A DNA stretch of 64,000 nucleotides from Xylanivirga thermophila (GCF_004138105.1 NZ_RXHQ01000002.1:124001-188000); one strand, 5' to 3'. Positions 18,501 to 27,705 are shown, numbered from the stretch's first letter. Notes: generated by a model from the letters alone, not told the origin. Program-made: numbers and translations.

Positions 18501-19014
18501 CCTTGCCCTCGACTGTAGATACCCGTTCATATCCTATCACTACCAGTTTCTCTATTATTTCGTCAAGTGGGTACTCATCCCCTACTGTAATGGATATGGT
18601 ACTTTGGGCATAGATATGGGGCGGCACCAAATAAAACAGTGCCGCCTCTATAGATGCTACTATTACAACAGGTTGCTTTGATATTAACTTGTCAAATACT
18701 AACAGCCGCTTTGCAGCCGACTCCTTGCTGCGGGCTTCCAGATTATAAAATGAAATATCCCTAGAAGTTAAAATTACAACCCTATCCCCGTAAAAGAATT
18801 TAAAATCTTCATACATCTGCTGTGCCTGAGCATCATTATATGTGATATACAGACACGTCTTTTCAAGAGGATATAGTATGCCGCTCGACAGATGACATTT
18901 TTGTGATTCGGATAAACCGTATACTGCAGTCATACCCTTGTCTTTATAGATATTGAATTTTAAACTGTTAAACTCTCTCCATCTGTTTATCGGTTGTAAC
19001 CATACAGGTTCCAC
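15556..19014 (-). CDS. mfd: Transcription-repair coupling factor Mfd
   Basis: About 1152 residues. Domains in order are: a UvrB-homology N-terminus, the RNA-polymerase interaction domain (DPFTDLKVGDYVVHESHG), a RecG-like translocase with Walker A GDVGYGKT and Walker B DEEQ, motif III TLTATPIPRT, and a TRCF C-terminal domain. It removes RNA polymerase stalled at DNA lesions and recruits UvrA. I place the start at the GTG at 19014, which has AGGAG seven bases upstream. An ATG at 19038 would overlap pth by 13 nt but has no ribosome site. The B. subtilis fin gene between pth and mfd is absent here. Confidence 0.95.
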   Translation of the reverse strand: MEPVWLQPINRWREFNSLKFNIYKDKGMTAVYGLSESQKCHLSSGILYPLEKTCLYITYNDAQAQQMYEDFKFFYGDRVVILTSRDISFYNLEARSKESAAKRLLVFDKLISKQPVVIVASIEAALFYLVPPHIYAQSTISITVGDEYPLDEIIEKLVVIGYERVSTVEGKGQFSVRGGILDVYPLSQLDPVRLEFFDDEVDSIRKFDVMSQISIEKCSHISIPPACELILDPQVLVEGRERIYKKLIEYKAKRTKEEISLHLEEKIGFICEELEEQSKDDGLLPFFTFFYPQPSSIFDYLDDESIIVLDDPPRIKERYETWVGEFTEDFKKLLEEGEVLPDQAFAFLQYNEFIERCGDFRIIILQSLPRDNPDFKPNVTYQFMSRTIPAYHGKLGLLIEDVSYWKSKGYSIILLTGNTTRGKGLMSSLMDNDIPAFILDTYTKHVQPGQVALIPGTLSKGFEYIDAKFVIVSDKEIYGVQRKRQSMPKKSRRKLDPFTDLKVGDYVVHESHGIGKYLGIEKLVVDGQKRDYLLIQYAGTDRLYIPTDQMDMIQPYIGMGETRPKISKLGGVEWQKAKAKATQSAKKLAAELIKLYAARQTAKGFQFSADTDWQRQFEEMFLYEETEDQLRCIQDVKNDMESPRVMDRLVCGDVGYGKTEVAIRAAFKAVMDGKQVAILAPTTILAQQHYNTLVRRFEDFPFKVAALSRFRSKSEQREILRALKEGNVDVIVGTHRILGKDVKFKDLGLLIIDEEQRFGVSHKEAIKQLKKNIDVLTLTATPIPRTLHMALVGIRDISIIETPPEDRYPVNTYVVEYNRSIVRDAVLREINRGGQVYFIYNKVRTMDKMLLELKQLLPELEIGMAHGQMGENMLEKAMMDFYEGQYDVLVCSTIVENGLDIPNVNTIIVYDADYFGLSQLYQLRGRVGRSNRRAYAYFMYRRDKVLNEIAEKRLKAIKEFTEFGAGFRIAMRDLEIRGSGNILGREQHGHMAAVGYDLYCKLLEQAVSTASGEQQVKEVETSVDIKVDAYIDSSYIPQEGQKIELYKRIAAITNIEDKRDVEDELIDRFGDMPIATQNLIDIAYIKALAKSLGIGEVIQVNNEIKLKPADYDTQLDSEVLPPMSIRLKKTSSQGILKEVVDFLEQIKHLQKH

Positions 19015-19025
19015 GGCATCACTCC

Positions 19026-19586
19026 TCATCCATTGCATTTATTCATAGCCTGGTTTATACCTTCATAAAGTATAATCTCTATACCCTCTGCTGCCTTATC
19101 CAACGCTTCATCCAAAATCGGTAGGTCATCCCGATCCGGTTTTGATAGTACAAAATTCGCCAAATCTCTACCGGCCGTTGGCCTTCCTATACCTACCCGC
19201 ACACGGGGAAACTTATCCGTTCCCAAGTCCTCTATTATGGAACGCATACCGTTATGGGTACCGGCACTTCCAGACGGTCTTATTCTAATCATACCAACAT
19301 CCAGATCTATATCATCATATACCACTATTATATGCTCGCTATCTACCTTATACCAATTTTTAAGCAAAGAAACACTCTGACCGCTAATATTCATATATGT
19401 CTGTGGCTTTGCAAGGACAACCTTTTCGCCAGATATTACACCCTGCCCTATAAGTGCCTTATGGCGTAGCTTATCTATGGATATACTATGCCTTTTGGCC
19501 AGTCTATCCAAAACCATAAATCCCATATTGTGCCTAGTATCCTTGTATTCCATGCCTGGATTACCAAGTCCTATTATTATATACAT
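19026..19586 (-). CDS. pth: Peptidyl-tRNA hydrolase
   Basis: 186 residues, standard length. GLGNPGMEYKDTRHNMGF carries catalytic His19, VVYDDIDLD the conserved Asp pair, and GSAGTHNGMRSI the tRNA-binding loop. It frees tRNA from peptidyl-tRNA dropped by ribosomes. It lies 29 bp after prs and just before mfd, as in many Firmicutes. Confidence 0.97.
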   Translation of the reverse strand: MYIIIGLGNPGMEYKDTRHNMGFMVLDRLAKRHSISIDKLRHKALIGQGVISGEKVVLAKPQTYMNISGQSVSLLKNWYKVDSEHIIVVYDDIDLDVGMIRIRPSGSAGTHNGMRSIIEDLGTDKFPRVRVGIGRPTAGRDLANFVLSKPDRDDLPILDEALDKAAEGIEIILYEGINQAMNKCNG

Positions 19587-19615
19587 AATCCCCTCACCTG
19601 TTATTAAAACAAAAA

Positions 19616-20569
19616 TTATTCAAATAGGGTGCTAACCGGCAAACCCTCGTATATACGATCTATGCCCTCTGCAAATATAGGAGCTACAGATAGAACCTCT
19701 ATCTTGTCTATCTGCTTTTCAGGCGGGAGAGGAACGGTATCGGTTATAACTAATTTCTTTATGGGTGAATCCTGTATACGCTCAATAGCTGGTCCCGAAA
19801 GGACGCCATGGGTACAACATGCATACACTTCCTTTGCCCCCATCTCTATTAGTGCCTTTGCCCCTTGGGTAATAGTTCCTGCCGTATCTATCATATCATC
19901 TATAAGTATGGCCCTTTTACCCTTTACCTCACCTATTATGTTCATAACTTCAGCTACATTTGCCTTAGGCCTTCTCTTATCCACAATCGCTAAAGGTGCA
20001 CTTAGTCTATGAGCAAAATCCCTTGCCCTAGTAACACTCCCTAGATCAGGTGACACTATAACCAAATCATCACCCTCAAATCCGTTTTCAAGGAAATTTT
20101 GGGCAAGTATAGGTACACCCCTTAGATGATCCACTGGTATATTGAAAAATCCTTGTATTTGTGCAGCATGCAAATCCATTGTAAGTACCCTGTCAGCACC
20201 TGCACTTGTTAATAGATCAGCCACCAACTTTGCTGTAATCGGATCCCTTGCCTTTGCCTTACGATCCTGTCTTGCATACCCATAATAGGGTATAACCGCT
20301 GTAATACGTGCTGCTGAAGCCCTCTTAAAGGCGTCTATCATTATAAGCAGCTCCATCAAATTGTTATTTACTGGTGAGCAGGTAGACTGCACTACGAATA
20401 CATCTGCTCCCCTTACCGTCTCATGTATGTTTACCGATATCTCACCATCGCTAAACGTAGTAACGCATGCATTGCCCAATGGCACCCCTAAATGATCGGA
20501 AATAGATTTAGCCAACTTGGGATTAGAATTGGCTGTAAATATCTTTATACTTGTTCCATGAGTTATCAT
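19616..20569 (-). CDS. prs: Ribose-phosphate pyrophosphokinase
   Basis: 317 residues. [18 protein letters not shown] holds the catalytic His region, and [14 protein letters not shown] is the PRPP-binding loop. [20 protein letters not shown] is the flexible conserved block. It makes PRPP for purines, pyrimidines, His and Trp. Its ATG overlaps the glmU stop by four bases, so the two are translationally coupled. Confidence 0.97.
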   Translation of the reverse strand: MITHGTSIKIFTANSNPKLAKSISDHLGVPLGNACVTTFSDGEISVNIHETVRGADVFVVQSTCSPVNNNLMELLIMIDAFKRASAARITAVIPYYGYARQDRKAKARDPITAKLVADLLTSAGADRVLTMDLHAAQIQGFFNIPVDHLRGVPILAQNFLENGFEGDDLVIVSPDLGSVTRARDFAHRLSAPLAIVDKRRPKANVAEVMNIIGEVKGKRAILIDDMIDTAGTITQGAKALIEMGAKEVYACCTHGVLSGPAIERIQDSPIKKLVITDTVPLPPEKQIDKIEVLSVAPIFAEGIDRIYEGLPVSTLFE

Positions 20570-21939
20570 CTGTTATTTCTCCCTTCTACCCAACCTTCTT
20601 TATTTTCTTGACGTGCTCTAGCTATAGCCAAAGCACCCTTTGGTACTGTTTTAGTAATAGTAGATCCGGCAGCTATATATGAATTCTGCTCTACTTTTAC
20701 AGGTGCAACTAAATTGGTATTACAGCCTATAAAAGCATTATCTTCTACTACTGTTCTATGTTTTTCCTTACCATCATAATTTACAAATACCACCCCGCAT
20801 CCTACATTTACACCATTTCCCACATTGGCATCGCCTACATATGTAAGATGTGACACCTTGGTACCATCTCCTATAGCAGCATTCTTTACCTCCACAAAAT
20901 CCCCAATGCGCACATGTCCTCCTATTATACTACCCGGACGAATGTATGCAAAAGGCCCAATTGTAGTTTCTTCTCCTATTTGGCTGTTTAACACAACAGA
21001 ATTTTGTATAATAACCTTATCATCTACCCTTGCATTTAGCAACCGGCTATTAGGGTAAAGAATACATTCTTCTCCTATATATGTATCTCCTTCTATAACA
21101 TTCCCCGGATATATTATAGTATCCTGCCCAATATGTACATTAGGGCCTATATAGGTATTTTCAGGATCTATTATTGTGACTCCATTATCCATATGGCAAT
21201 TGTTAATACGTAATCGCATTAGCTTGTCAGCCTGGGACAGCTGTACCCTAGTGTTTATACCCATTATATAGCTGGCATCATCTGCACAGTATATGCCTAC
21301 CCTTTTATTTTCAGATGTTAATATCTTTAATACATCCGTCAAATAATATTCATGCTGGGCATTATTATTATCCAGCTTTTTTAAACTTTCAAGCAAATTC
21401 TGCACCTTAAAGCAATACATCGAAGCATTTATCTCCTTTACCTGCCTTTGCTCAGATGTAGCATCCTTATGCTCCACTATGCAGCTAAAATCCCCATTCA
21501 CATCTCGAATTATTCTGCCATAACCAGTAGGGTTTTCTACAATGGCAGAAAGGGCTACACATGAATAATCGTGCTCCACAGCATGATTAACCATATCGCC
21601 TAAAAGCTTACCTGTAATCAGCGGGGTATCACCTGCTAATACTACCACATATCCATCCATACCTTCAAGATATTTCTGGGCCATCATCACTGCATGCCCA
21701 GTCCCCAGCTGTTCTTCCTGATATGTATACCTTACCTTGTCCCCTAAATGCTCTTTTATGGCCTCGGCACCATGCCCAACCACCAATATAGGAGCATCAT
21801 CACATATATCAAGGGCAGCATCCACAACATAATCTATTATTGGACGACCACATACACTGTGAAGCATCTTTGGCAGTTTTGATTTCATCCTGACTCCTTC
21901 ACCAGCAGCCATTATTACAGTAGTTACTCTTTTTTTCAT
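20566..21939 (-). CDS. glmU: Bifunctional GlcNAc-1-P uridylyltransferase / GlcN-1-P acetyltransferase
   Basis: 457 residues. The N-terminal pyrophosphorylase has [18 protein letters not shown] and LAGDTPLI. From about 250 the left-handed beta helix shows hexapeptide repeats ([29 protein letters not shown]), ending in the acetyltransferase site [11 protein letters not shown] and FVNYDG. It makes UDP-GlcNAc for wall synthesis. The ATG at 21939 is chosen because GGAGG lies eight bases upstream. A longer in-frame start at 21987 has none. A TATAAT at 21979-21984 on the minus strand may be its own -10, needed because spoVG upstream ends in a terminator. Confidence 0.96.
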   Translation of the reverse strand: MKKRVTTVIMAAGEGVRMKSKLPKMLHSVCGRPIIDYVVDAALDICDDAPILVVGHGAEAIKEHLGDKVRYTYQEEQLGTGHAVMMAQKYLEGMDGYVVVLAGDTPLITGKLLGDMVNHAVEHDYSCVALSAIVENPTGYGRIIRDVNGDFSCIVEHKDATSEQRQVKEINASMYCFKVQNLLESLKKLDNNNAQHEYYLTDVLKILTSENKRVGIYCADDASYIMGINTRVQLSQADKLMRLRINNCHMDNGVTIIDPENTYIGPNVHIGQDTIIYPGNVIEGDTYIGEECILYPNSRLLNARVDDKVIIQNSVVLNSQIGEETTIGPFAYIRPGSIIGGHVRIGDFVEVKNAAIGDGTKVSHLTYVGDANVGNGVNVGCGVVFVNYDGKEKHRTVVEDNAFIGCNTNLVAPVKVEQNSYIAAGSTITKTVPKGALAIARARQENKEGWVEGRNNR

Positions 21940-22012
21940 TTTTTGCGCCTCCATATCTAAAAGCACTTTGCAAATATCATTATACAATATATTATTGAAA
22001 AAAACATGGAAA

Positions 22013-22056
22013 AAAATAAGCCTTAAAGGAGAGATGCCTCTCCCTTAAAGCTTATT
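22013..22056 (-). terminator. Terminator overlapping the spoVG stop codon
   Basis: Long imperfect hairpin: AATAAGC plus TTTAAGGGAGAG pairs with CTCTCC plus TTTAAGGCTTATT around GCAT, followed by seven T on the minus strand. The spoVG stop (22052-22054) lies in the first arm. Confidence 0.85.
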
Positions 22057-22315
22057 CCTCCTCATCCATGCTTTCGTACTTATCTAGAATAAGTTGTTGA
22101 AGTTGTGAACGAGTATCCGAGTTAATAGGATGTGCTATATCTCGATACTCCCCATTTGGAGTCTTACGACTAGGCATAGCGATAAACATGCCATTTTGAC
22201 CTTCAATTACTTTTATATCATGAACTACAAATTCATCATCAAAAGTAACTGAAGCTACTGCCTTCATCTTCCCCTCATTATTAATCTTTCTAACCCTTAC
22301 ATCAGTAATATTCAT
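22052..22315 (-). CDS. spoVG: Septation/sporulation regulator SpoVG
   Basis: 87 residues, whole-length Spo[42 protein letters not shown] and [13 protein letters not shown]. SpoVG is a small nucleic-acid-binding regulator of septation, sporulation and, in pathogens, surface factors. It keeps the purR-spoVG-glmU-prs order of B. subtilis, without yabJ. A well-formed SigH promoter candidate lies at 22362-22388, as in Bacillus. A GGTGGTGAA ribosome site precedes the ATG. Confidence 0.97.
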   Translation of the reverse strand: MNITDVRVRKINNEGKMKAVASVTFDDEFVVHDIKVIEGQNGMFIAMPSRKTPNGEYRDIAHPINSDTRSQLQQLILDKYESMDEEE

Positions 22316-22361
22316 GCCAGTTCACCACCTTCCAGTTCCATAAAACCTTAGTCATATATTA

Positions 22362-22388
22362 ATTCGCCAAAAAGGTATATAGTCCTGC
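22362..22388 (-). promoter_or_regulatory. Candidate SigH promoter of spoVG
   Basis: On the minus strand GCAGGACTA, 11 bp, GGCGAAT. This matches the SigH consensus RnAGGAwWW, 11-12 bp, RnnGAAT at all but one position. It stands about 50 bp before the spoVG start. B. subtilis spoVG is a classic SigH gene. Confidence 0.65.
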
Positions 22389-22434
22389 TAAAATTTGAAA
22401 TATTCTATAAAAATTTTGCCCTATTTTCCCTATA

Positions 22435-23250
22435 TTATATCCATGCTGCCGGGGTAACCACTACTTTTTTGTTAATTTGGTCTATTTCATCCAATATCAT
22501 AAGGGGCTTATATTTATCGATCATCTTCTTTTCAGGTTGGCGAGTAGCTATAACCACACCAACTCCCACAACTTCCACTTCAAACTCTTTTAAGATATCT
22601 ACAATACCCTTTACCGTACCTCCACCTTTCATAAAATCATCTATTATAAGACCCTTTTGACCCTTTTTAACACTTCGCTTTGGAAGGGACATGGTCTGTA
22701 TTTGGTTTGATGAAGCCGATACATAATTTATGGTAACCACCGATCCCTCTGTAACCTTATTATCCCTCCTGGCAATAACTACGGGGCAATCGAGGGCTTT
22801 TGCCGTCATCATGGCGATAGGTATACCCTTCGTCTCTACTGTAATGACAAAATCAGGGTCATCTTGTACAAATTGAGATGCTAATATCTCTCCTACAGTT
22901 TTTGCAATCTCCGGCATATATATAAGATCCGTCATATATATAAATCCACCAGGCAAAATCCTATCAGGCTGTGAAAGACGTTCACATAAATCTTTAACAA
23001 ATATCATGGATTGCTCCATGCTAGGATATGCTATGTATTTTATACCTCCCGCCGCTCCAGTTACAGTACGAATTTCGCCCAGCTGAAAACGTTCGAATAT
23101 ACCTCTTATTATATCCACATCCTCACTTATTGTAGATTTCGATGCACAAAACATTTCGCTAAAAAAGTTTAGATTATAGATATAATTTGGCCTATCGGTT
23201 AAAATCTTTATCATAGCCCCTATCCGTTCATTTCTTTTAATTTTTCCCAT
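22435..23250 (-). CDS. purR: Purine operon repressor PurR
   Basis: 271 residues: an N-terminal winged helix (MGKIKRNERIGAMIKILTDR, with the helix ending in CASKSTISEDVDII) and a PRTase-type sensor domain with PRPP loop LIIDDFMKGGGTVKG. PurR represses purine genes and is relieved by PRPP. GGGG stands seven bases before the ATG at 23250. A longer frame to 23271 has no ribosome site. The divergent tRNA thiolase gene begins 137 bp away, and the gap holds a PurBox-like pair (see findings). Confidence 0.95.
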   Translation of the reverse strand: MGKIKRNERIGAMIKILTDRPNYIYNLNFFSEMFCASKSTISEDVDIIRGIFERFQLGEIRTVTGAAGGIKYIAYPSMEQSMIFVKDLCERLSQPDRILPGGFIYMTDLIYMPEIAKTVGEILASQFVQDDPDFVITVETKGIPIAMMTAKALDCPVVIARRDNKVTEGSVVTINYVSASSNQIQTMSLPKRSVKKGQKGLIIDDFMKGGGTVKGIVDILKEFEVEVVGVGVVIATRQPEKKMIDKYKPLMILDEIDQINKKVVVTPAAWI

Positions 23251-23387
23251 TTTATATCCCCTTGCAAACATATACTTTTTTATATATTATAGATTATTAT
23301 AGCACAGTTATGATAGAAATCCGAATGTTTTTATATATTTTTTTGGTTTCATTCAGGTATTTTACAGAAAGGGATTGAAATAAACGC

Positions 23388-24104
23388 ATGAAAAAGGTAT
23401 TAGGTTGTTTGAGAAAGACAGTACAAGACTTTAATATGATAGATGAAGGTGACCGAATTGCAGTAGGCATATCTGGAGGTAAAGACAGCCTTACCCTTCT
23501 TAAGGCTTTAAGATTATATCAGTATTTTTCCCCCGTATCATATGAGCTTGAAGCCGTAACCCTTACCATGGGTTTTGATGATTTTGATCTAACAGAGGTA
23601 GAAACCTTTTGCAATGAATTGGATATACGATATACAATAAAACATACTCAGATTGGTAGAATAGTATTTGATGTACGACATGAGAAAAACCCATGTTCGC
23701 TATGCGCCAAAATGCGACGTGGTGCACTTCATAATGCAGCATTGGAACTAGGATGCAATAAAGTAGCACTGGGTCATCATCGTGAAGATGTTATAGAAAC
23801 ACTTTTGTTGAGTCTTTTTTATGAAGGACGTTTTAATACCTTTGCCCCAGTAACATATTTGAGTAGAAAGGATCTAACAGTCATAAGGCCCCTTGTATAT
23901 GCCTCAGAGGCTGATATAAAAAGGGTAGCACAAAAGCATAACCTACCTGTAGTAAAAAGCCCCTGTCCTGCCAATGGCATTACAAAAAGGCAGGATATGA
24001 AGGATATGATGCGTTACCTAAATCAAGAGATTCCAAACAGCAGTGAACAAATATTATCTGCCCTTTTGAATTCAAAAAATATCAATCTTTGGGAAAAGGC
24101 TTAA
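23388..24104 (+). CDS. TtcA-type tRNA 2-thiolation protein (PP-loop ATPase)
   Basis: 238 residues. ISGGKDSLTLLK (SGGKDS at 29-34) is the PP-loop that adenylates the tRNA base. Cys103 and Cys106 in NPCSLCAKMRRGAL and Cys193 in KSPCPANG match the three Cys that hold the Fe-S cluster in TtcA enzymes. Family members thiolate C32 of tRNA or related positions. The exact target in Clostridia is not settled by sequence alone. It is the only plus-strand gene between 11737 and 50431, convergent with fabZ. Confidence 0.85.
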   Translation: MKKVLGCLRKTVQDFNMIDEGDRIAVGISGGKDSLTLLKALRLYQYFSPVSYELEAVTLTMGFDDFDLTEVETFCNELDIRYTIKHTQIGRIVFDVRHEKNPCSLCAKMRRGALHNAALELGCNKVALGHHREDVIETLLLSLFYEGRFNTFAPVTYLSRKDLTVIRPLVYASEADIKRVAQKHNLPVVKSPCPANGITKRQDMKDMMRYLNQEIPNSSEQILSALLNSKNINLWEKA

Positions 24105-24124
24105 CCATAAGATTAAGCCTTTTC
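24094..24124. terminator. Shared terminator between ttcA-like gene and fabZ
   Basis: Arms AAAAGGCTTAA and TTAAGCCTTTT with an 8- to 9-base loop. It overlaps both stop codons (24104 plus strand, 24113 minus strand), so one hairpin ends both convergent genes. Confidence 0.8.
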
Positions 24125-24553
24125 TCCTATTGCAAACATTATCTCACCTTTGGCCACCACATCGTCGCCTACATATGCTATGGCTTCACCTTTTCCCATG
24201 CTTGTCCTCATTCTAGTAATAGTTGTCTCAAGTCTCAATTGATCCCCTGGTTCTACCTGCCGTTTAAATCTAAAGTTATCGATCCCTGCAAAAAAGGCCA
24301 ATTTACCCTTGTTTTCTTCAGCACTTAATACTATAGTTGCCCCTACCTGCGCCAAAGCCTCTACTATAAGTACACCCGGCATAACTGGATGCCCTGGAAA
24401 ATGGCCTTGAAAAAAGGGTTCATTTATTGTAACATTCTTTATCCCTACAGCCCGTTTACCTGGCTCCAACTCTATTATTTTATCTACTAACAGAAATGGA
24501 TATCTATGTGGTATACAGCCTATAATACCCTCTATGTCCATATGATTTTCCAT
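24113..24553 (-). CDS. fabZ: 3-hydroxyacyl-ACP dehydratase FabZ
   Basis: 146 residues, full hot-dog fold: [13 protein letters not shown], then [20 protein letters not shown] holding the catalytic His and Glu. It dehydrates 3-hydroxyacyl-ACP in fatty acid synthesis. The gene lies alone beside flhP-like and mbl genes, as ywpB (fabZ) does in B. subtilis, rather than in a fab cluster. Confidence 0.95.
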   Translation of the reverse strand: MENHMDIEGIIGCIPHRYPFLLVDKIIELEPGKRAVGIKNVTINEPFFQGHFPGHPVMPGVLIVEALAQVGATIVLSAEENKGKLAFFAGIDNFRFKRQVEPGDQLRLETTITRMRTSMGKGEAIAYVGDDVVAKGEIMFAIGEKA

Positions 24554-24598
24554 TAAATGAAATTCCCCCCTATAAAACTTCCAAGGTCTATATTATCA

Positions 24599-25405
24599 TT
24601 AATCTCTAACATTATTGGCAAGTCTCTCTATCTCATCGGCTGATTGCAATACCCTAGAGTTTAATTGGTATGCCCTCTGGGCCGCTATAAGATTGGTCAT
24701 CTCTTCAAACAACTGTACATTTGATCCTTCTAAATAACCCTGCTTTAATATAGATGTACTCTGCATTTCCTCCCCAGTAAGTTCTGTACCTTGAGGTGGT
24801 AATGCATACATATTCCCACCTACATCCTCAAGTGCATTGGGATTTGCAAACTGCACCACATCAATTCCACCTATGGGGATTGCATTGCCATTTGGATCGT
24901 TAATAAATACGAATCCTTCCTGGGATATGACAACATCATTTGGATTAGCCTGATATGGGAGATTAAACTCCAAAGGCTGTCCTGTATATCTATCAACTAC
25001 ATAATATCCCTCTGCCGTAACCAATCTTTGGACTATGCCATTTGGAGTAAATTGCGGCGCTATTTTGAAACTTCCATCCCTAGTATATCTTATTATGCCA
25101 TCTCCCGATTGGAGTTTAAAAAAACCTGCCCCCTGTATAGCTATATCCATTGGATTATTCGTTTCATGTATATTACCTTGAGTAAAAGATTTATCCAGTG
25201 AGCCCACCTTTACCCCATTTCCTACCTGTAGATTTACAGGCTCCGGTCTATTTATATCCATCGCATCATATAAAGTATCTTTAAAAAGGGTGTTGCTCTT
25301 TTTAAATCCTGGAGTTTCCACATTCGATATATTATTTGAAATAACATCTATATTATTCTGTTGAGCTGCCATACCCGAAGCAGCTGTATAAAGCGCTCTA
25401 ATCAT
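24599..25405 (-). CDS. Flagellar rod/hook-basal-body protein, FlgG/FlhP type
   Basis: 268 residues. MIRALYTAASGMAAQQNNID and NNISNVETPGFKKS form the N-terminal rod-protein signature, and EGSNVQLFEEMTNLIAAQRA is the C-terminal helix that packs in the rod core. It is secreted through the flagellar export apparatus, without a Sec signal. With the preceding gene it corresponds to the flhO-flhP pair of B. subtilis downstream of mbl. No other flagellar gene is in the window. Confidence 0.9.
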   Translation of the reverse strand: MIRALYTAASGMAAQQNNIDVISNNISNVETPGFKKSNTLFKDTLYDAMDINRPEPVNLQVGNGVKVGSLDKSFTQGNIHETNNPMDIAIQGAGFFKLQSGDGIIRYTRDGSFKIAPQFTPNGIVQRLVTAEGYYVVDRYTGQPLEFNLPYQANPNDVVISQEGFVFINDPNGNAIPIGGIDVVQFANPNALEDVGGNMYALPPQGTELTGEEMQSTSILKQGYLEGSNVQLFEEMTNLIAAQRAYQLNSRVLQSADEIERLANNVRD

Positions 25406-25418
25406 TAAAATACTCCTC

Positions 25419-26168
25419 CTATACCCGTCCTACTTCATTTACCGTCTTATTTAGAGTACCATCTATCATCTTTAATATCTTCTGATTGGATTCATATGCC
25501 CTAGTAGCCGTCATCATATCTACCATTTCCCTTATCACATCCACATTAGAACCTTCTGCAAATCCTTGCCTTACCTCGCCTGCAAAGGGAATCATACCAC
25601 CCTGATCCGTATTAATGAAATAATTATCTCCCGCCTTTTGGAGCACTTCAGGATCCTCAAAGTTAACCAGTCTTAATGTATCTATATAATTACCACCTAG
25701 CATGATGTTGCCATATGGATCTACAGTAAATTGGTCATTATAGACATACACAGGACCATTTTGTCCTAATACCTGCCAGCCTTCAGCAGTTACCAAACGA
25801 CCATAGCTATCTATGGTAAAACTGCCATCCCTAGTATAGAGCTCTCCCTGATCGGTCATGACTGTAAAAAAACCATCACCTAATAGGGCTATATCAGTTG
25901 ATTTGCCAGTTTCCTGGATATTACCTTGTTTAAATTCAGTCATTACCTTATCTGCATAAACTCCATGGGTTATGGTACCTATTATCCGGCTATTAGGTAT
26001 ACCATCCTTGTCCATGCGCAAAAGCAACTCATCTTCAAATGCCCGCTCCACTACCATGTCCCTTTTAAACCCTCTAGTATTAACATTTGCAATATTACTC
26101 GCCACCGTATCCAATCGATTCCGCTGGTGTATCATGCCAGTAGCAGCTGTATAAAGTCCCCTGACCAT
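25419..26168 (-). CDS. Flagellar rod/hook-basal-body protein, FlgF/FlhO type
   Basis: 249 residues with the same architecture as its neighbour: MVRGLYTAATGMIHQRNRLD, SNIANVNTRGFKRD at the start and EGSNVDVIREMVDMMTATRA at the end. It is the first of two adjacent paralogs, 13 bp before the FlgG-like gene and 25 bp after mbl. The mbl-flhO-flhP order is conserved with B. subtilis, where both proteins are rod parts. Confidence 0.9.
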   Translation of the reverse strand: MVRGLYTAATGMIHQRNRLDTVASNIANVNTRGFKRDMVVERAFEDELLLRMDKDGIPNSRIIGTITHGVYADKVMTEFKQGNIQETGKSTDIALLGDGFFTVMTDQGELYTRDGSFTIDSYGRLVTAEGWQVLGQNGPVYVYNDQFTVDPYGNIMLGGNYIDTLRLVNFEDPEVLQKAGDNYFINTDQGGMIPFAGEVRQGFAEGSNVDVIREMVDMMTATRAYESNQKILKMIDGTLNKTVNEVGRV

Positions 26169-26193
26169 ATATTAAACACCTCACATTAAAAAT

Positions 26194-27237
26194 CTATCTA
26201 CCTCCGCCCTGATATGCCGCTCCATGACGATATTCAAAAATGGCAGTCTCGGCGTATATATCTATATCCTCCAAAGCCTTGCCCGTACCTATGGCAACAC
26301 ATGATACAGCATCTTCTGCCACATGGACATTTATCCTAGTACGCTCTTGGATAATCTTGTCCATACCATAGAGAAGAGCACCACCGCCTGTCATTACAAT
26401 ACCGTTTTCACTTACATCAGCGGCCAATTCAGGAGGCGTCCTCTCCAAAACAGCATGGACTGCCTCTGCAATAGCTTGTACCGGTTCTTCAAGGGCCTCT
26501 ACCATTTCATCTGACGATACCTCTACCGTTTTAGGAAGACCAGATATCAGATTTCTACCCGTGACCTCCATAATTATCTGCTCATCCCTTGGAAATGCCG
26601 AACCTATGTTTATCTTCATATTTTCAGCTGTCCGTTCACCTATTAGGAGATTATATTTTTTTCGCATATATCTGGATATGGAATCGTCAAATATATCTCC
26701 TGCTATTTTTATAGAATCAGTAACAACGGCACCACCTAGCGATATAACCGCAACATCGGTAGTGCCTCCCCCTATATCCACCACCATATTACCATAGGCC
26801 CTACTTATATCAAGGCCAGCTCCTATGGCAGCAGCTATGGGCTCTTCTATAAGATAGGTGTGCCGGGCACCTGCCTCATATGTAGCATCCAACACCGCCC
26901 TTTTTTCTACCTCGGTAACGCCACTAGGTACACATACTACTACCCTAGGACGACCAAACACACTTCTCCCTACTGCCTTGCCTAAAAAATATCTTAGCAT
27001 CTTTTCCGTAATATCGTAATCGGAAATCACTCCATCCTTAAGCGGCCTTATGGCAATTATGTTACCTGGAGTCCTGCCAAGCATGCGCCTTGCCTCTTCA
27101 CCAGCAGCCAGCATGGTATTTGTCTCCTTGTCTATGGCAATAACAGAAGGCTCCCTAAGTACTATGCCTTTACCTTTTACATACACCAGTATACTAGATG
27201 TACCTAAATCTATCCCTATATCTTTATATCCCAGCAC
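26194..27237 (-). CDS. mbl: Rod-shape-determining protein Mbl/MreB
   Basis: 347 residues, bacterial actin. GIDLGTSSILVYVKGKG is the phosphate-1 loop, VVDIGGGTTDVAVISLGG phosphate-2, and MTGGGALLYGMDK the adenosine motif. It guides cylindrical wall synthesis beneath the membrane. Called Mbl because it stands between spoIIID and flhO/flhP as in Bacillus. By sequence alone it could be any MreB paralog. Confidence 0.93.
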   Translation of the reverse strand: MLGYKDIGIDLGTSSILVYVKGKGIVLREPSVIAIDKETNTMLAAGEEARRMLGRTPGNIIAIRPLKDGVISDYDITEKMLRYFLGKAVGRSVFGRPRVVVCVPSGVTEVEKRAVLDATYEAGARHTYLIEEPIAAAIGAGLDISRAYGNMVVDIGGGTTDVAVISLGGAVVTDSIKIAGDIFDDSISRYMRKKYNLLIGERTAENMKINIGSAFPRDEQIIMEVTGRNLISGLPKTVEVSSDEMVEALEEPVQAIAEAVHAVLERTPPELAADVSENGIVMTGGGALLYGMDKIIQERTRINVHVAEDAVSCVAIGTGKALEDIDIYAETAIFEYRHGAAYQGGGR

Positions 27238-27414
27238 AGCCCACCTATCCTTTCTTTTCTTTTGTTGATTGTGTTATTCTTAATCAGCTAGGTATATGAT
27301 AATATCTCAGTTTGAAAATGATACAAAATTATCCTATTTCTTTATTCTATGTTTTTTATCAAAATCCTTTTTTTCTCTTACATTATATCAAGTTATTTAC
27401 GGTATTTCCATACC

Positions 27415-27666
27415 TTAATCCATTGTCTTGTATTTCATCTTAGTTGCAAAGCCTCCTCGTATGTGTCTCTCGGCCTTATTCTTCTCTAAAATCTTTCTTA
27501 CTTCTTCATAAATTATTGGATTAAGCTTAGGGAGGCGCTCTGATACATCTTTATGTACAGTGCTTTTACTCACTTTAAACACTTTGGCTGCTTCCCTTAC
27601 TGTAGCCTTTGTCTCTATTATATAATTGGCAATCTCTAAAGTGCGCTCTTCAATATAGTCCTTCAA
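27415..27666 (-). CDS. spoIIID: Sporulation transcription factor SpoIIID
   Basis: 83 residues. A helix-turn-helix (TVREAAKVFKVSKSTVHKDV) is followed by the basic tail HIRGGFATKMKYK that adds minor-groove contacts. SpoIIID switches mother-cell genes between SigE and SigK stages. The start is a TTG at 27666, with GGGGG seven bases upstream. A candidate SigE promoter lies at 27706-27735. Confidence 0.96.
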   Translation of the reverse strand: MKDYIEERTLEIANYIIETKATVREAAKVFKVSKSTVHKDVSERLPKLNPIIYEEVRKILEKNKAERHIRGGFATKMKYKTMD

Positions 27667-27705
27667 ACTGAGAACCCCCTTTAAAATACTATAACTACCT
27701 GATCC

